The notes below the pieces were generated by a model. It was not told the DNA's origin and searched no databases. It saw nothing but the letters and a program-made list of their open reading frames with translations. Below, in pieces: positions 14,001 through 25,664 of a stretch of DNA of 64,000 bases. Within the stretch, counting starts at the first letter, position 1, and each line of letters opens with the position of its first letter. Location of the stretch: the NCBI GenBank assembly GCA_903813345.2, contig CAIIXF020000006.1:24311936-24375935 (forward strand), given 5' to 3'. Both the position numbers and the translations under genes were made by a program. Source of the DNA: Owenia fusiformis (lineage: Eukaryota; Annelida; Polychaeta; Sabellida; Oweniidae).

Positions 14001-17000
14001 TCGATCATTTGTTGTGAGTTTTGGAATTTTTCGATAGGAAATAAGACCAAAGTTCAGGATTCAAATGTTGAAGTGAAGAAAATGGCGGCTGTTTGAGATT
14101 GAATTTTGTTTCACGACATCCCCATATATGGGAAAGAATATCGACGTTGCACTATGGGAGCCAATCCTCATTGACGCTCAACCAAGAAAATAAAAAGAAG
14201 TGGCCGATGTATTTGCTTACTTGAAATCAACAATTTGACAAAACTTTAGAACGTTTAGAATGTCACATTCCATTTTTCTGAAACATTTAGAAATATTAAA
14301 CCATCAATTTGACAAGCTTGTTTTAGAACATGTTACACTTCAATTGTTGAACTTTTTCTCTACTAGACTACTGGATTGTATTATTAAAAAAATTACCCGA
14401 ACGAACTAATCTGAAAATGTTTTTAAACTGTCAATCACAATACAATTCATCTGCCATTTAGTTCATCTTCTAGATGATTTTACACAACTCTGAAAAGACA
14501 CTAATCTTCTTTAAATTGTCAATTATGGATTACAATCCATCTGACATTTAATTCAACGTATTGATGATTCATCAGCCGCGAAGACTGAATTTAATAAAAG
14601 AGGCTTAAAAGATGCCAATACTTAATTAGTGCACTTTCAGTATTGTCATCCAGAATGAAAATTTCAATGGGCATTTAACCTATAGTTGTATCGTTTCTAT
14701 GACCTTGGTGACACATTATTATAATGTGGACACTTGAGATGTGACATTTGTATCTTACACTGCCGTATTAACTGATTCAGTTGTTCTTTTAGGTACGACA
14801 GTCGAATATCGTGGGCAGGTTCCCCGGGAAGGTATGGAGAGAAATGTCGGTAATCCAAACGGGTTTCCTCATCATATAAGTAACGCTGCCTTCGTTGGCA
14901 GTGTCTCCAATGGAATGTACGGTGCTGCTGCAATGGACTACGATCGTCCAACCGTCAACATAACTCTGAAGAAGTCTTGGTTTTTCTTTGATGACGAAGT
15001 CGTCTGCTTGGGTAGTGATATTGAGAGGCGCGAAACTAATGAGGTGACCGAGCTACCAATTATAACTACTCTGAACCAAATAATCCAAAATGGTGACATT
15101 GCATATAGTAATTCAGACACATGGCAATTTGTGGGGTCAAACACGACAACACATGTCCCAAATGTTAAATGGATTCACCACAACAATGCGGGATATGTTT
15201 TTCCACACGGAGCAGATGCAAATGTCGATTCCTATATTAAACATGCAAATGGTAAAACTCTGAAAGTCGCTACAATGTGGATGGAACATGGTGTAGAACC
15301 GTATGCGTATATCATGTACCCAGGTGTAACCATAGCTCAAACTGAGCAACGTCACGCAAATCCATCAGTGGCGATCTTGCAACAGGACTCAAATGCCCAT
15401 ATTGTGTACCAATCATCGCTTGATATACTTTCCATGGTTGTATTCAATGGTCCATTCTCCTTCGTTTACCCAGATACTGAATTGTCCTTTTCTTTCACAG
15501 TTGATCAGGCTTGTATTTTGATGATTCAGCACTTGCAGTCAAATAACAGTCTTTCAATCACCGTTTCGTTCCCTCCGCAGATAACAGCGACAGTTGGTAT
15601 TACATTCGGTTTGCATCTGACAGGAGTTGACTCAATTTACAGTTCCAATGAGCACGAATCAAAAGTTCTATTTTATTTCTCAGATGATCTGAGAGTTGCT
15701 GGAAAAAGTCAAACGAAGAATTTGAAGATTGAACCAATAATCACGACAACAACTGAATCTACAATCGCAACGACTGAACCTACTACCACAATAACTGAAA
15801 AAATAACTGAACAAACAACAACAAATGAACTTTCAACCATACCAACTGAAGCTACAACCACATCAACTGAGGCTACAGCCTCTACAACTGAACCTATAAC
15901 CGCAATTACTGAACCTACAACTGCAGTAATTGGACTTACAACCGCAATTACTGAACCTACAACTGCAGCAATTGGACCTGCAACCGCAATTACTGAACCT
16001 ACAACCACATCAATTGAACCTTCAACCGCTGAACCTACAACAGCAACAATTGAACCTACAAAAACAACATCTGAACCTCCAACCACAACATCTGAACATA
16101 CAACCGCAATAACTGAACCTACAACCACAAAATTTGAACCTACAACCTCAATAACCGAACCTACAACCAGACAATCTGAACCTACAACCTCAACAGCCAA
16201 ACCTACAACTACACAAACAACTGAACAGACAACTATTGCAGCTAAACCTACAACCTCAACAACCGAACCTACAACCACAAAGTCTAAACCCACAACCGCA
16301 ACAGCTGAACAGACAACTACTGCAGCTGAACCTACAACCTCAACAACCGAACCTACAACCACAAAGTCTAAACCCACAACCGCAACAGCTGAACAGACAA
16401 CCACTGCAGCTGAACCTACAACCTCAACAACCGAACCTACAACCACAAAGTCTGAACCTACAAACGCAACAGCTGAACAGACAACTACTGCAGCTGAACC
16501 TACAACCTCAACAACCGAACCTACAACCACAAAGTCTGAACCTACAAACGCAACAGCTGAACAGACAACTACTGCAGCTGAACCTACAACCTCAACAACC
16601 GAACCTACAACCACAAAGTCTGAACCTACAAACGCAACAGCTGAACAGACAACTACTGCAGCTGAACCGACATCCTCAACAGCCGAACCTACAACCACAA
16701 AATCTGAACCGACAACCTCAACCACCGAGCCTACAACCACAAAATCTGAACATACAACCTCAATAACCGAACCTAAAACCACACAATCTGAACCTACAAC
16801 CTCAAGAACCGAACCTACAACCACACAATCTGAACCCACAACCTCAACGACCGAGCCTACAACCACAAAATCTGAACATACAACCGCAACAGCTGAACAG
16901 ACAACTACTGCAGCTGAACCTACAACCTCAACAACCGAACCTACAACCACAAAGTCTGAACCTACAACAGCAACAGCTGAATCTACAACAACAGCTGAAC

Positions 17001-17170
17001 CTACAACCTCAAAAACTGAGCACACAACCACAACAACTAACCTTAAAGCCACAAAAATTGAACCCACAACCACAAATACTGAACATTCAACAACCACAGC
17101 TACTGAACCTTCAACCACATCAATCGAACCCACAACCACAACAACTGAACCTACAACTGTAAGAACTTAG
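8096..17170 (+). CDS. Secreted PL8 polysaccharide lyase with mucin-like tail, copy 2
   Basis: Exons 8096-8816, 11067-11242, 11838-11993, 13217-13458, 13599-13702 and 14793-17170 join in phase (3777 nt, 1258 residues). Two ATGs are possible, at 8096 or 8126; the second gives a cleaner signal peptide (MRLSMHFLWLAMIIM...). The alpha-helical domain has NTDWNWWGYQIGVP (the paired Trp of PL8 clefts), SASNLANR (expected catalytic Asn), DYCIHVHN (expected His) and YNGGYG (expected Tyr). Then come SVGRNI (Arg) and SCRTVRPE (Glu). The beta-sandwich follows with PGTTVEY, GAAAMDY and WFFFDDEVVCLG. Relative to bacterial chondroitin AC lyases there is an insertion of about 15 residues between His and Tyr, and a second cleft Arg is replaced (GRNIDD for GRxISR). 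Residues from about 790 are Thr/Pro/Glu repeats, likely O-glycosylated. The tail ends at an in-frame TAG after which the repeat frame stays open. The product is probably an extracellular glycosaminoglycan or algal/bacterial polysaccharide lyase. Confidence 0.88.
8991..9623. mobile_element. MITE with GTTACGCGG ends in PL8 intron 1
   Basis: Starts GTTACGCGGTA and ends with TACCGCGTAAC. CTCTTT flanks both ends, a likely target duplication. The interior is built of repeated variants of CACCTGCGGTATATGGCAT in both orientations. A related copy in opposite orientation is at 24834-25438. Confidence 0.7.
10010..11066. repeat. 101-bp minisatellite derived from a splice acceptor
   Basis: About 10.5 head-to-tail copies with a period of 100-102 bp. 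The phase mark ATGCACC falls at 10112, 10213, 10314, 10415 and so on. Each unit contains TTTCTGTCATGCAGGGAGGG and GAGCC(A)ACTACTAT, matching the real acceptor and first 45 or so bases of exon 2 at 11055-11110. The array ends exactly at that exon. All copies lack one G present in the real exon start, so a decoy acceptor would shift frame and reach a stop. Confidence 0.9.
12497..12855. mobile_element. TIR element in PL8 intron 3
   Basis: Inverted ends: CTTGTGGAGGTAGAGGCTAA near 12507 and its diverged reverse complement ending near 12840. GTGTCA/GACACC blocks are mirrored inside. About 360 bp with no coding frame. Confidence 0.6.
13822..14220 (+). pseudogene. Ty3/gypsy integrase fragment, split by a MITE
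   Basis: In intron 5 of PL8 copy 2, 13828-13911 reads GPYHQAGNGQMERFNKTMEN and continues to LLTTLNQ. This is the conserved end of the integrase core of Ty3/gypsy retrotransposons (family pattern PYHPQGNGQVERFN). The MITE at 13913-14166 interrupts it, and the frame resumes after it with QENKKKWPMYL. Only about 40 residues remain; no LTR, protease or reverse transcriptase is seen nearby. It is a dead fragment. Confidence 0.65.
13913..14166. mobile_element. MITE inside the gypsy fragment
   Basis: Terminal inverted repeats GATTGGCTCCCA and TGGGAGCCAATC. GACGCTAAACCAAG on the left is repeated as GACGCTCAACCAAG on the right, a target duplication of about 14 bp. Confidence 0.65.
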
Positions 17171-18087
17171 CCCCGAACCACACCATCTTACCCTACAACT
17201 ACAACAACTGAAGCAAGAACCACAACAACTGAATATACAACAAAGAACACCACCCCTATAACGACTGAACCTACAACTACAACAACCGCAAGAAATGAAT
17301 CTACAACCGAGGTCATTAAACCTACTACAACTGAACGTACAGCCATAACAACTAAATATACAACCGCAGCAACTAAATCTACAACAAATGAGCCTATAAC
17401 CACAACATCTGAACCTACAACCACAGCAGCTGAACCTAAAACGATAACAACTGAACCTACAATCACAAAATCTGAACCCACAACCTCAACAGCCGAACCT
17501 ACAACCACAACATCTGAACCTACAACCTCAACGACCGAACCTAAAACCACGCAATCTGAATCTACAACCTCAAGAACCGAATCTACAACTACACAATCTG
17601 AACCTACAACCTCAACGACCGAACCTACAACCACAAAATTTGAACATACAACCTCAACAACCGAACCTACAACCACACAATCTGAATCTACAACCTCAAA
17701 AACCGAACCTACAACTACACAAACAGCTGAACAGACAACTACTGCAGCTGAATCTACAACCTCAGCAACCGAAACTACAACCACAACGTCTGAACCTACA
17801 AACGCAACAGCTGAACCTACAACAACAGCTGAACCTACTACCTCAAAAACTGTACACACAACCACCCATACTGAACATTCAACAACCACAGCAACTGGAC
17901 CTTCAACCATAACAACTGACTCTACAACTTCAACAATTGAACCGACAACCTCAACAACGGAACCTTCAAGCACATCAATCAAACCCACAACCATAACAAC
18001 TGAACCTACAACTTCAAAAACTGAGCCCCCAACCACAACAGTTGAATCTATAGGCAATATAGTTGAATCTGTTTCCAATATAGATTG
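15770..18087 (+). repeat. Thr/Pro mucin-like coding repeat array
   Basis: Degenerate 18- and 36-bp units encode TTSTTEPTTTKSEP-type blocks. Higher-order units of about 108 bp (AEQTTTAAEPTTSTTEPTTTKSEPTNAT) are nearly identical between about 16200 and 16680. A TAG at 17168 ends the annotated protein, yet the same frame stays open with the same composition to a TGA at 18085. The AATAAA at 18157 lies beyond that second stop. Confidence 0.8.
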
Positions 18088-18156
18088 ATACATGATTCTT
18101 TATTGCAATTCAAACATTACTCTGGTCAATGATGAAGAAGAATGCATGCATATATC

Positions 18157-18162
18157 AATAAA
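18157..18162 (+). terminator. Candidate poly(A) signal of PL8 copy 2
   Basis: AATAAA lies 70 bases past the distal TGA of the mucin frame. A second candidate at 19322 sits in sequence homologous to the copy 1 3' UTR, so the true mRNA end is uncertain. Confidence 0.35.
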
Positions 18163-21100
18163 TTAACACACTGAAATGCTTTAAAGGGTGACGCATATCG
18201 TTTAGCAAATCGAACGCTCGTTTCTGGTGTTGCTCACCGTTTAGTATAAAAGGCCCGATCCCGGAATAATACTCAAGGGTTCACAGGTTCGAGGTTGTTG
18301 TGTCAACACCTCTAACTGTTATATAGCATAAGTATATTATAGATCGTCACACATTTATAAAATGGTGATTTTTATTTTGACAAATCAATTCCACATTTAT
18401 CGGTGAAGTTTCAGGATCTTCTATTTGTGTATAATAAGGAAAAATTGGCATCTAAATTTCCCCATAACGTAACAGCACACAGCTTGGGATATGAAATATC
18501 CTACAAATGAAACAAAGCAAGACAAACCGGTTTCTAATACAAGTATTTGTATTGGCTGTTGTACATGTATTCTTTGAACGCAATCACTCTTTGGATAACG
18601 TTTTCAAAATCATTATAAACGGATTACTTTATCTCAAAGACAATTTCAATAAACTGGATTTTACAGAACTCCCCTTATTTCTTAAAAATGGACTGATCCG
18701 GTTGATTCGCCTGGAGCCGCCATATTGTTTTTATACGGGATGCTAATCGGAACCCTTTAACCTGCAGATTGGCCGAGACACACTTGGCATGTTTGAATCC
18801 TATAGTTACAATTCCGTCTTGTGCGTAATAATTATTTGGACTGTCCAAAAAGTAAAAACAATATTTAAATGTTTTGTGAACAAGCATTATTTGTTTCATT
18901 CGCAATTTAAATATAAACATATTTAAGTCAAAACAGATTGTTTCGTCATTACTGTAACTGTCACATCTCGTTTTGAACGTTTTGAATCTCATTGTACTTT
19001 TTTGGATCGGTAGGATAGAGAAATAATGTCATCCCGAGTAGTCTTTTGTCAAAATAGGCACACTCGATAGGCTATGGGTTGACGTGGTGCGACAGATCTG
19101 TGTTGACTGAATCAGTTGTTATTGCTCCGGTGATAAACATCGAACATCAATGAGAGAACACAAAGAAGAAGAATGCAATAAATGGGGGTTCTCAGAACAG
19201 TATATCTTCCATACTACAATTGTATATGTCAAACGACGAGAATAGTCGAGAACAACCAGGACTAAAATCGTTTATTTATTGTGCATTTATTGTAAAAAAG
19301 TGAGGATTCCATCAAGCTTCAATAAACGATAAAATTAACAAATCAAAATGATTTTCGTGTCTCAGTCAAATGTACTGTATGCGTTAAATCATTTGCTAGG
19401 ATGTCGTGGTTTGTTTAAATGTAACAAATCGTTCGTTTTTCTGACTGCGAGTTATTTACTCGTCTGACCCAGCTTGTATTCGCGAATGCAACTTGTCGGC
19501 TACCGGATTCTGGGATTAACCTACTATTTTATGACCAATAGACCTTTCCAATAAATCCTGACCCCTATTTGTGAACAAGGAAACTAGGGTATATTGGCTA
19601 GATTTATGATGTCATACTTTACAGCCAGTAATGTTTGTAAACAAAATTGAAAGAAGCTTTTGAAATTAGCAATATTTTAATCCTATTTCTGCACTGAAAT
19701 TGTAAGAATGACATCACAACCAATAGATGGCATGATATACTGGATTGGTCTATTCATTTAAATATGAATGGATCGAATTGTGGCAGGTACTATTCATATT
19801 TAAATGGTTGCCCATGAAGTAGCAAGGTAATCCGGTAGCCGACAGCTGGAAGTTGCATTCGCGAATACAAACTCAGCCATGCGCTTGTTATTATCCCATC
19901 GAACGAAGTTTGGGGGATAAAGAAAACGGCACCCTCCGTCAATCCGTACATCCATCCATCTGTCCGGGCAATAACCCAAGTACCGTTGGCCCAATATCGT
20001 TTATATGTATATGCCCCATCTGAGTACAAGTTCTGTTCGAATATATTATATATAGGAAACTTTTAGCAAGGGTCAAGTTGTCACCTTGATAGCAATACAA
20101 CATTTACCACTTGACCTACATATGCACTTTGCTTATTCCCTATGATACTACAGGGTGGGCCAAAAAACCACCCCCTAGCAAACATTCCTGATGAATATTC
20201 ATTTTCTAACAAACACACCAACAATGATATATCATTTTAAAGATAATTTTATTTTCACCATCATGATATATAATAGAAGAATTTTCAACAACCCCGGCTC
20301 GAGATATAACCATTTATGTGACACGGGGGTAAAAAAACACCTAAATTTTCATCGATTTTGCGAACAATAGCCTATTTATACCAAATTTTACCATTCAGAT
20401 AAAACTTGCATCATTGTCAGGAGACTTTCCTAAGTGGATGTTTTACATTCAGTTTTTGAAACGTATATGCTTAAAATACATATGTATGCTCATAAAACAA
20501 ATTCAAAATCGGCAAATTTTAGCTTTGAAATGATCGAAAATAGAAAAATGACGAAATTTAAAGAAATACCGGACGAAATGAAAATATACTGGACGCAAGC
20601 CATTCGATATTAACGGAGGCTGTAGTGTTAGTTCATACAAGAAAATTGCATATCTTGTCAATGAAATGGTAAATAAAAAAGAAATATAACTCGATTCGTG
20701 TATTTCCTGAAAGAAAATCAAAATATTTCTGTACTTGACCCCACGTTACAGAAAAACTAGATGGATAGTTGTCATTTTATAAAAATTGGATGTTCTCCGG
20801 TGTACTGGGAATTCGAATTCGATGAGCTTGTTTTTAGGTAAGGACACACTGTAAAACGATCACAGGCTACCGAGTAAAATTAAACCTACCTCTCTCTGGA
20901 TCAAAAATGGAGGTCTGCGTCAAGTATTTCCAGTTGTACCAGACGAAAATACTGGACGCGTTTCTATCCCCTCTTTTTACAAAACCCATAATACGGGTAA
21001 TATTTGGCTTCTTAAGAGTTTGCGCCTCCTTGAAAATTGAAATACGGAATCATTAACTTTTAGAATATCGGATGTGGTGTTCCAATGTGTACTTTACTGA

Positions 21101-21394
21101 AAAACATATACATTTCAGTTAAAGAGATACATCATACTGTGTATGTGTTGCTTTATTCTGCTAATGAAGTAGCTAGTGATTTTAATTGTAAAATAATATC
21201 AAACGTAATTCTGAATAACCCATCGTCAAAGTACATGATACGGGCATGGTTTGTAAATTGTATAATGAGTTCTGAGCAAACTCGTCATAACCTTCCCACT
21301 TGTCGCACCTCGACTAAATATTTACGCTCCCCTCCATAAGTTTGGCAAACAGAAGTATCCTATGGACCCATCAATGCTTGTTTGTTTGGCCATT
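18163..21394. other. Intergenic DNA between PL8 copy 2 and the transporter
   Basis: 19248-19440 is homologous to the 3' UTR of PL8 copy 1. 19466-19882 is bracketed by 40-bp inverted arms containing TATTCGCGAATGCAACTT and GGCTACCGGATT, a small foldback element. A single transposon-like end, CAGGGTGGGCCAAAAAA, follows TA at about 20150, and I found no partner end. The open frames here are short and lack splice or family signals. Confidence 0.5.
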
Positions 21395-21400
21395 TTTATT
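21395..21400 (-). terminator. Possible poly(A) signal of the SLC17-like gene
   Basis: TTTATT on the plus strand (AATAAA on the minus strand) lies about 276 bases past the stop. Weak evidence from motif alone. Confidence 0.3.
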
Positions 21401-21675
21401 ACTTTAGTTTATGTAGAGGCCATCTTGAGGAAATAACTAATACAAATATTAAATCACTTTTGTCTCAACTTCCACCATTGAAAACTTATCCATCTGAGTT
21501 TTGCCACACCCTGCCAGTGTATTCACCCCTTAAGACCTTGCCCTCCACCTCAAACCGAATGCTCTCAAACTTAAGTGAGATAAAAGTAACGATGTCATTA
21601 TTCATTTCAAGTAGGCCAAATTTTAAATATATGATTCATTTAGTTAATTCTACAGTGCAGATATATTTTATCTCT

Positions 21676-23893
21676 CTAAGCTTTGATTGCTAACAGAGAA
21701 TCTACAACCTTGGCCATTGTAACATCTGGGGCCTTTTCATTGTGATCGTTTCCATGAGTATCTTCGTTGTGAACTTTATTTTCCGGTGCACTATCATTTT
21801 CAGGATCAGTGCGCTCAACATTGTTCTTATCCTCAGTTGCCAGGTCATCCCCTGGCATGGTGTTATCATTGGTGCTTTCAGTCGCATCAGTTAAATCAGT
21901 TTCAGCATCAATACTCTTTTGAATCAGAATCGGCTCATCTTTAACCAGCTCTTTACTATTTTCTATTTCCACCTTGAGCTCTGTCGGACTGATTGCATCT
22001 TCAATAGGTTGGGCGTCATCCTGGTGATTTATACCCTCTTCAGGTTTATCATCCGTATTAGATTCATCTGGCTGTTTTTCTTTGGTGTCTGTCTTTGCCC
22101 ATGGAAGAACATGTCCCTTTCCAAATATGAGGTACACTATGATACCAGAGACCACGATTCCTCCATTTATGTAAAACATCTGCCTCCATTGTAAACTTGT
22201 ATCATCACGTGTTATGTATCTTAAAAGAAGCGGAGCAGCAACGCCAACAGCATTTTCCACTGCATCAGATATACCAGCAATGATACTTGCGAATTGCGGG
22301 GCGATGTCCAGAGCATTGACTGACAAAGAGACGATTCCAAACGAAGAGAATGCACCAGAAATGAAGAGTAAAGCTAACATTACATTCACCTGACGACAGT
22401 CCAGATGTGAATATGCGATTGCAATCGGAACTGAGATTGTTGCTATAGCAACAAACAGTTTTCTTGTTGCCACGGTAGTGAGAATTTTCTTTTTTCTTAG
22501 AATGTCTGATAAGAGAGATACTATTATTGCTGTTATAACAGTACAGCCAGCTAACCCACAAGAGACCAGTCCTATTTGAATTGGAGTCAACTGGAATATC
22601 ACTGTAAGAAATGTTGCACCCAGTGTGTTTACCGCTACAATTGAAAATGCCCCTGTCGTTCCAGCAAATATTAATGCTAAAACCGCCTTTGACGTAATAA
22701 TATCTTTCCAGGGGATCTTCTCCAATCGGACATCTTTTCCAATACTGTTTTCTATAAACATTCTTTCACTGGAGTGTATTCTTGGGTGTTGGCTTGGTGA
22801 ATCGTATGCTGCATAGACCCATACGAATACCCATACTAATGTGACACCACCGAAGACATAAAAAATGGCAGACCATCCCACAGTCTCGCATAGGATACCA
22901 GTGACTAGAATCGACACTATGCCCCCTAACAACGTTCCTTGAAACGAGATCGTAACCAGCTTCGTCTTCTCAAATTCTGGCGCCCAATTTGCCCAAAGAG
23001 CTAAATAAACAGGTCGGATCATATCAGTAGCAGCCCCCGTCGCAAACGTCATCGCAATCATTGCCCAAGCACCACCCAATCTTGCGATGAATGGAGTCAG
23101 CATTGTCAACGTTCCTGCGATGAACAACGAAATTCCAATGACTCTCTTAGGCCCCCAAATTCTCGCTAGGAATCCGCCAGTTAATCTTCCGATGGTGCCA
23201 CCGGAATAAATGCTACTGAGAACCAATCCCTGAGTCAATGCATCCCATTCAAATTCCGCTTCAGGCACCACTCCCTGAAAAGCAATTTTGTAAATTGCAA
23301 ATTGTACAAGAAGCAATAGTTCTCGAGTATGTACACGTGTTAAAGGATTTTTGGTTTTTGTATCAAGGAAAAATAATTCTAACTCATGGAACATAAGGTG
23401 TATACTATACAAGATATTTCAAGAGATTTCTTACTTGGAAAGATGCGTTTACTGCTGTCTGATTAGGCAGTTGTAATTGATTCTTCTGACATATGTAGAC
23501 ATCAGAGGTGCTGTTGTTACTCATGCCAGTCATGGTTGTGTTCGGAGGCTTCACCATACATATTATGGTCAACCCCATGTGACCATGTAAAGCCTGGACA
23601 CAGGCAAAACCTAACATCAACACCAGGGCAAGTTTAAGTCTTTGTGAACAGCACCCTGGAGACGTTTCGTCTTGGTTTATCGACCCTGATGATAACGCCC
23701 CTGTAGATATCTCTGCTACTTCTGATGATAATGCTCTTTTGGACGTCTCTTTGGTTGGTGATGACGCTCCTTTTGATCTCCCTTCATCAGGTGATAACGC
23801 CCCTTTTGATGTCCCTTCATCAGGTGATAAAGCCCCTTTTGATGTCCCTTCAACAGGTGATAACGCCCCTTTTGGCGTTGCCTCTGTAGTCAT
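21676..23893 (-). CDS. SLC17-like (sialin/VGLUT superfamily) transporter
   Basis: Two exons, 23893-23435 and 23274-21676, join in phase 0 (685 residues, TAG stop). It is a 12-TM major facilitator protein of the SLC17 organic-anion type. Signs are the glycosylated lumenal loop after TM1 (NTT, NNSTS, NQT, NAS), FEWDALTQGLVLSS, GGFLARIWGPKRVIG, VYLALWANWAPEFEKTKL, and YDSPSQHPRI in the central loop. SLC17 members carry phosphate, sialic acid, glutamate or urate; the substrate here is unknown. It is divergent: the family's TM1 Arg (RxNLS) reads HGHMGL, and TQIPGG reads GRLTGG. The N-terminus has about five 10-residue repeats (SKGALSPDEGT). The C-terminal 140 or so residues are acidic and disordered. 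Confidence 0.85.
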
Positions 23894-24833
23894 TCTCTTT
23901 GATGATGCAAAGGTTTCTATTCTAAAGACAAGTCATACAAACAAATAATCAATATTAAGAGATGTGGAGTGTAATTTTATCATTCAGATGGTTCGCGTGT
24001 TTGAATTTCTTACTTAAAAAAAACAACAATGAAATTTGCTTATTTTATCAATGATTCTATAAATTGGCCTCATTTCCCAATTTTCAGAGTATTCCTGAAT
24101 TTTTTATTCAAAAATTATGACTTACAAAAATGTCGTATCTGATATCACTCTTGATTAACTTACATGATGATGTCCTCTAGCCCTTCAAGTAAAATTGCCA
24201 AATAAAACTTAAATGTAAAAAGTCATGATACCTGATTTTGATTGTTCCCTATCTTCCTACTCTCTCGATTTAAACTAATTTGTTTGCATGCATGAAACAT
24301 TATTAAAAAATATGATTACATACCCTCATGTTTTCGCACACCACATATGAATATTATTACAATAACAAAAATATTGAATGTTCTAATTTGCTCCGACCAC
24401 CCAGAGCTCTCGTGGAAATATAACATGTATAAAGCAAATCTAGTTAAATAGATACGACAGATTCTTGCTAAAACCCCTTGATTTTAGGGTACACTGATGA
24501 TGCTTGCTGAAGCTAAGAGTTTTTCGTTTAACATTACGCCAGATGTGCCTTGCAAACAAATGAAGTTAAATACAGTTTATCTTTTACAGACAGTGCAATT
24601 ATTAAATATGCATGCCGCATGTGAAGATTTTCTAATAACAATAACAAAACGTATTTCTAATGGTATCTCCATATTATTTGTCATGTAATTATCATAAAAT
24701 CATAATACTAATAAACATATTATTGATACTTACATTGCATCTTTATAAATCTGCAATTAAACGTATAGCTTGAAAAAGTTATACCAGTCATGTGCAATGC
24801 CACGAGTTGTTTTGCTAAACATGGAAAATACAT
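23894..24833. other. 5' flank of the SLC17-like gene
   Basis: AT-rich, with no coding frame or repeat that I can support. The promoter presumably lies here, but no clear TATA box is visible near the start. Confidence 0.4.
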
Positions 24834-25438
24834 GTTACGCGGAATATGGCATATATTCATGGTTGCGCGGTATTTGTGATACGGATGAATATGCCATACT
24901 CACCTGTGGTATGTGGCATATTGCGCAAGTGAGTATGCCATATTTCGTGGTGAATACGTATGTGATACATTTCCGTGAATACCCGATTCTCACCTGCGGA
25001 ATAGGCCATATACCGCAGGTGAGTATGTCAAATACCGCAGGTGAAAACGTGATACAGAAAGTCTTGATTTGATTGGTTGCGAGAATCGACTCTATATGTA
25101 AAACTACGCTGGATTGACAATAAAGTTAGTACTTCGAGTACGAATATATGAATCCTGTATTTATTGAGTAAGTTCTCACGTGAGATTGCTGAGTGATGCT
25201 ACTGCATTAGTTGATATATTCAATGCACTGTACTGTTGATTCAGTAATCATTATAATGATTTTTAAACTTTTACCCGTTCGTTCAATCGATGCAATATCT
25301 CATTGGTTAGTGAGTATGCCATAAATCGCAGGTGAATATGTCATACACTGCAAATAAATATGTCATATTCGTCGTTGCGGAATTAGCCTTAATATGACAT
25401 ATATTTGTATCTTGTTTACCACAATATGGTTAGTTACG
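24834..25438. mobile_element. Second copy of the GTTACGCGG MITE (inverted)
   Basis: Begins GTTACGCGGAATATGGCAT and carries the same interior as 8991-9623 read on the other strand, including GGTTGCGCGGTATTTGTGAT. The far end is diverged (TTAGTTAC near 25430). Confidence 0.65.
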
Positions 25439-25664
25439 AAATGGTCTGGCTGGGAATATTCCTTCATTTCATGAAAAATAAATGCCGCTATTTGATTTGT
25501 ATCATATAAGTAGCACAATACTAAATATGTTATTAAGAGGTTTTGCACAAAAATTCATGTTTATTTCACCACCCTGTACCTGTGACCTTCAAGAATCTTT
25601 GTTTCACCACCCTGTGATCTTCAAGAATCTTTGTTTCACCATGTATATCCAAAATTATGGCATA

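Noticed and set aside
15709-17139. 476-codon Val/Ser-rich minus-strand frame
   Set aside because: Antisense shadow of the Thr/Pro mucin array; the plus strand carries the homologous lyase domain and splice sites.
19790-20029. 79-codon minus-strand frame (GTWVIARTDGWMYG...)
   Set aside because: Overlaps a small foldback element with inverted arms and is probably a repeat fragment, not a host gene.
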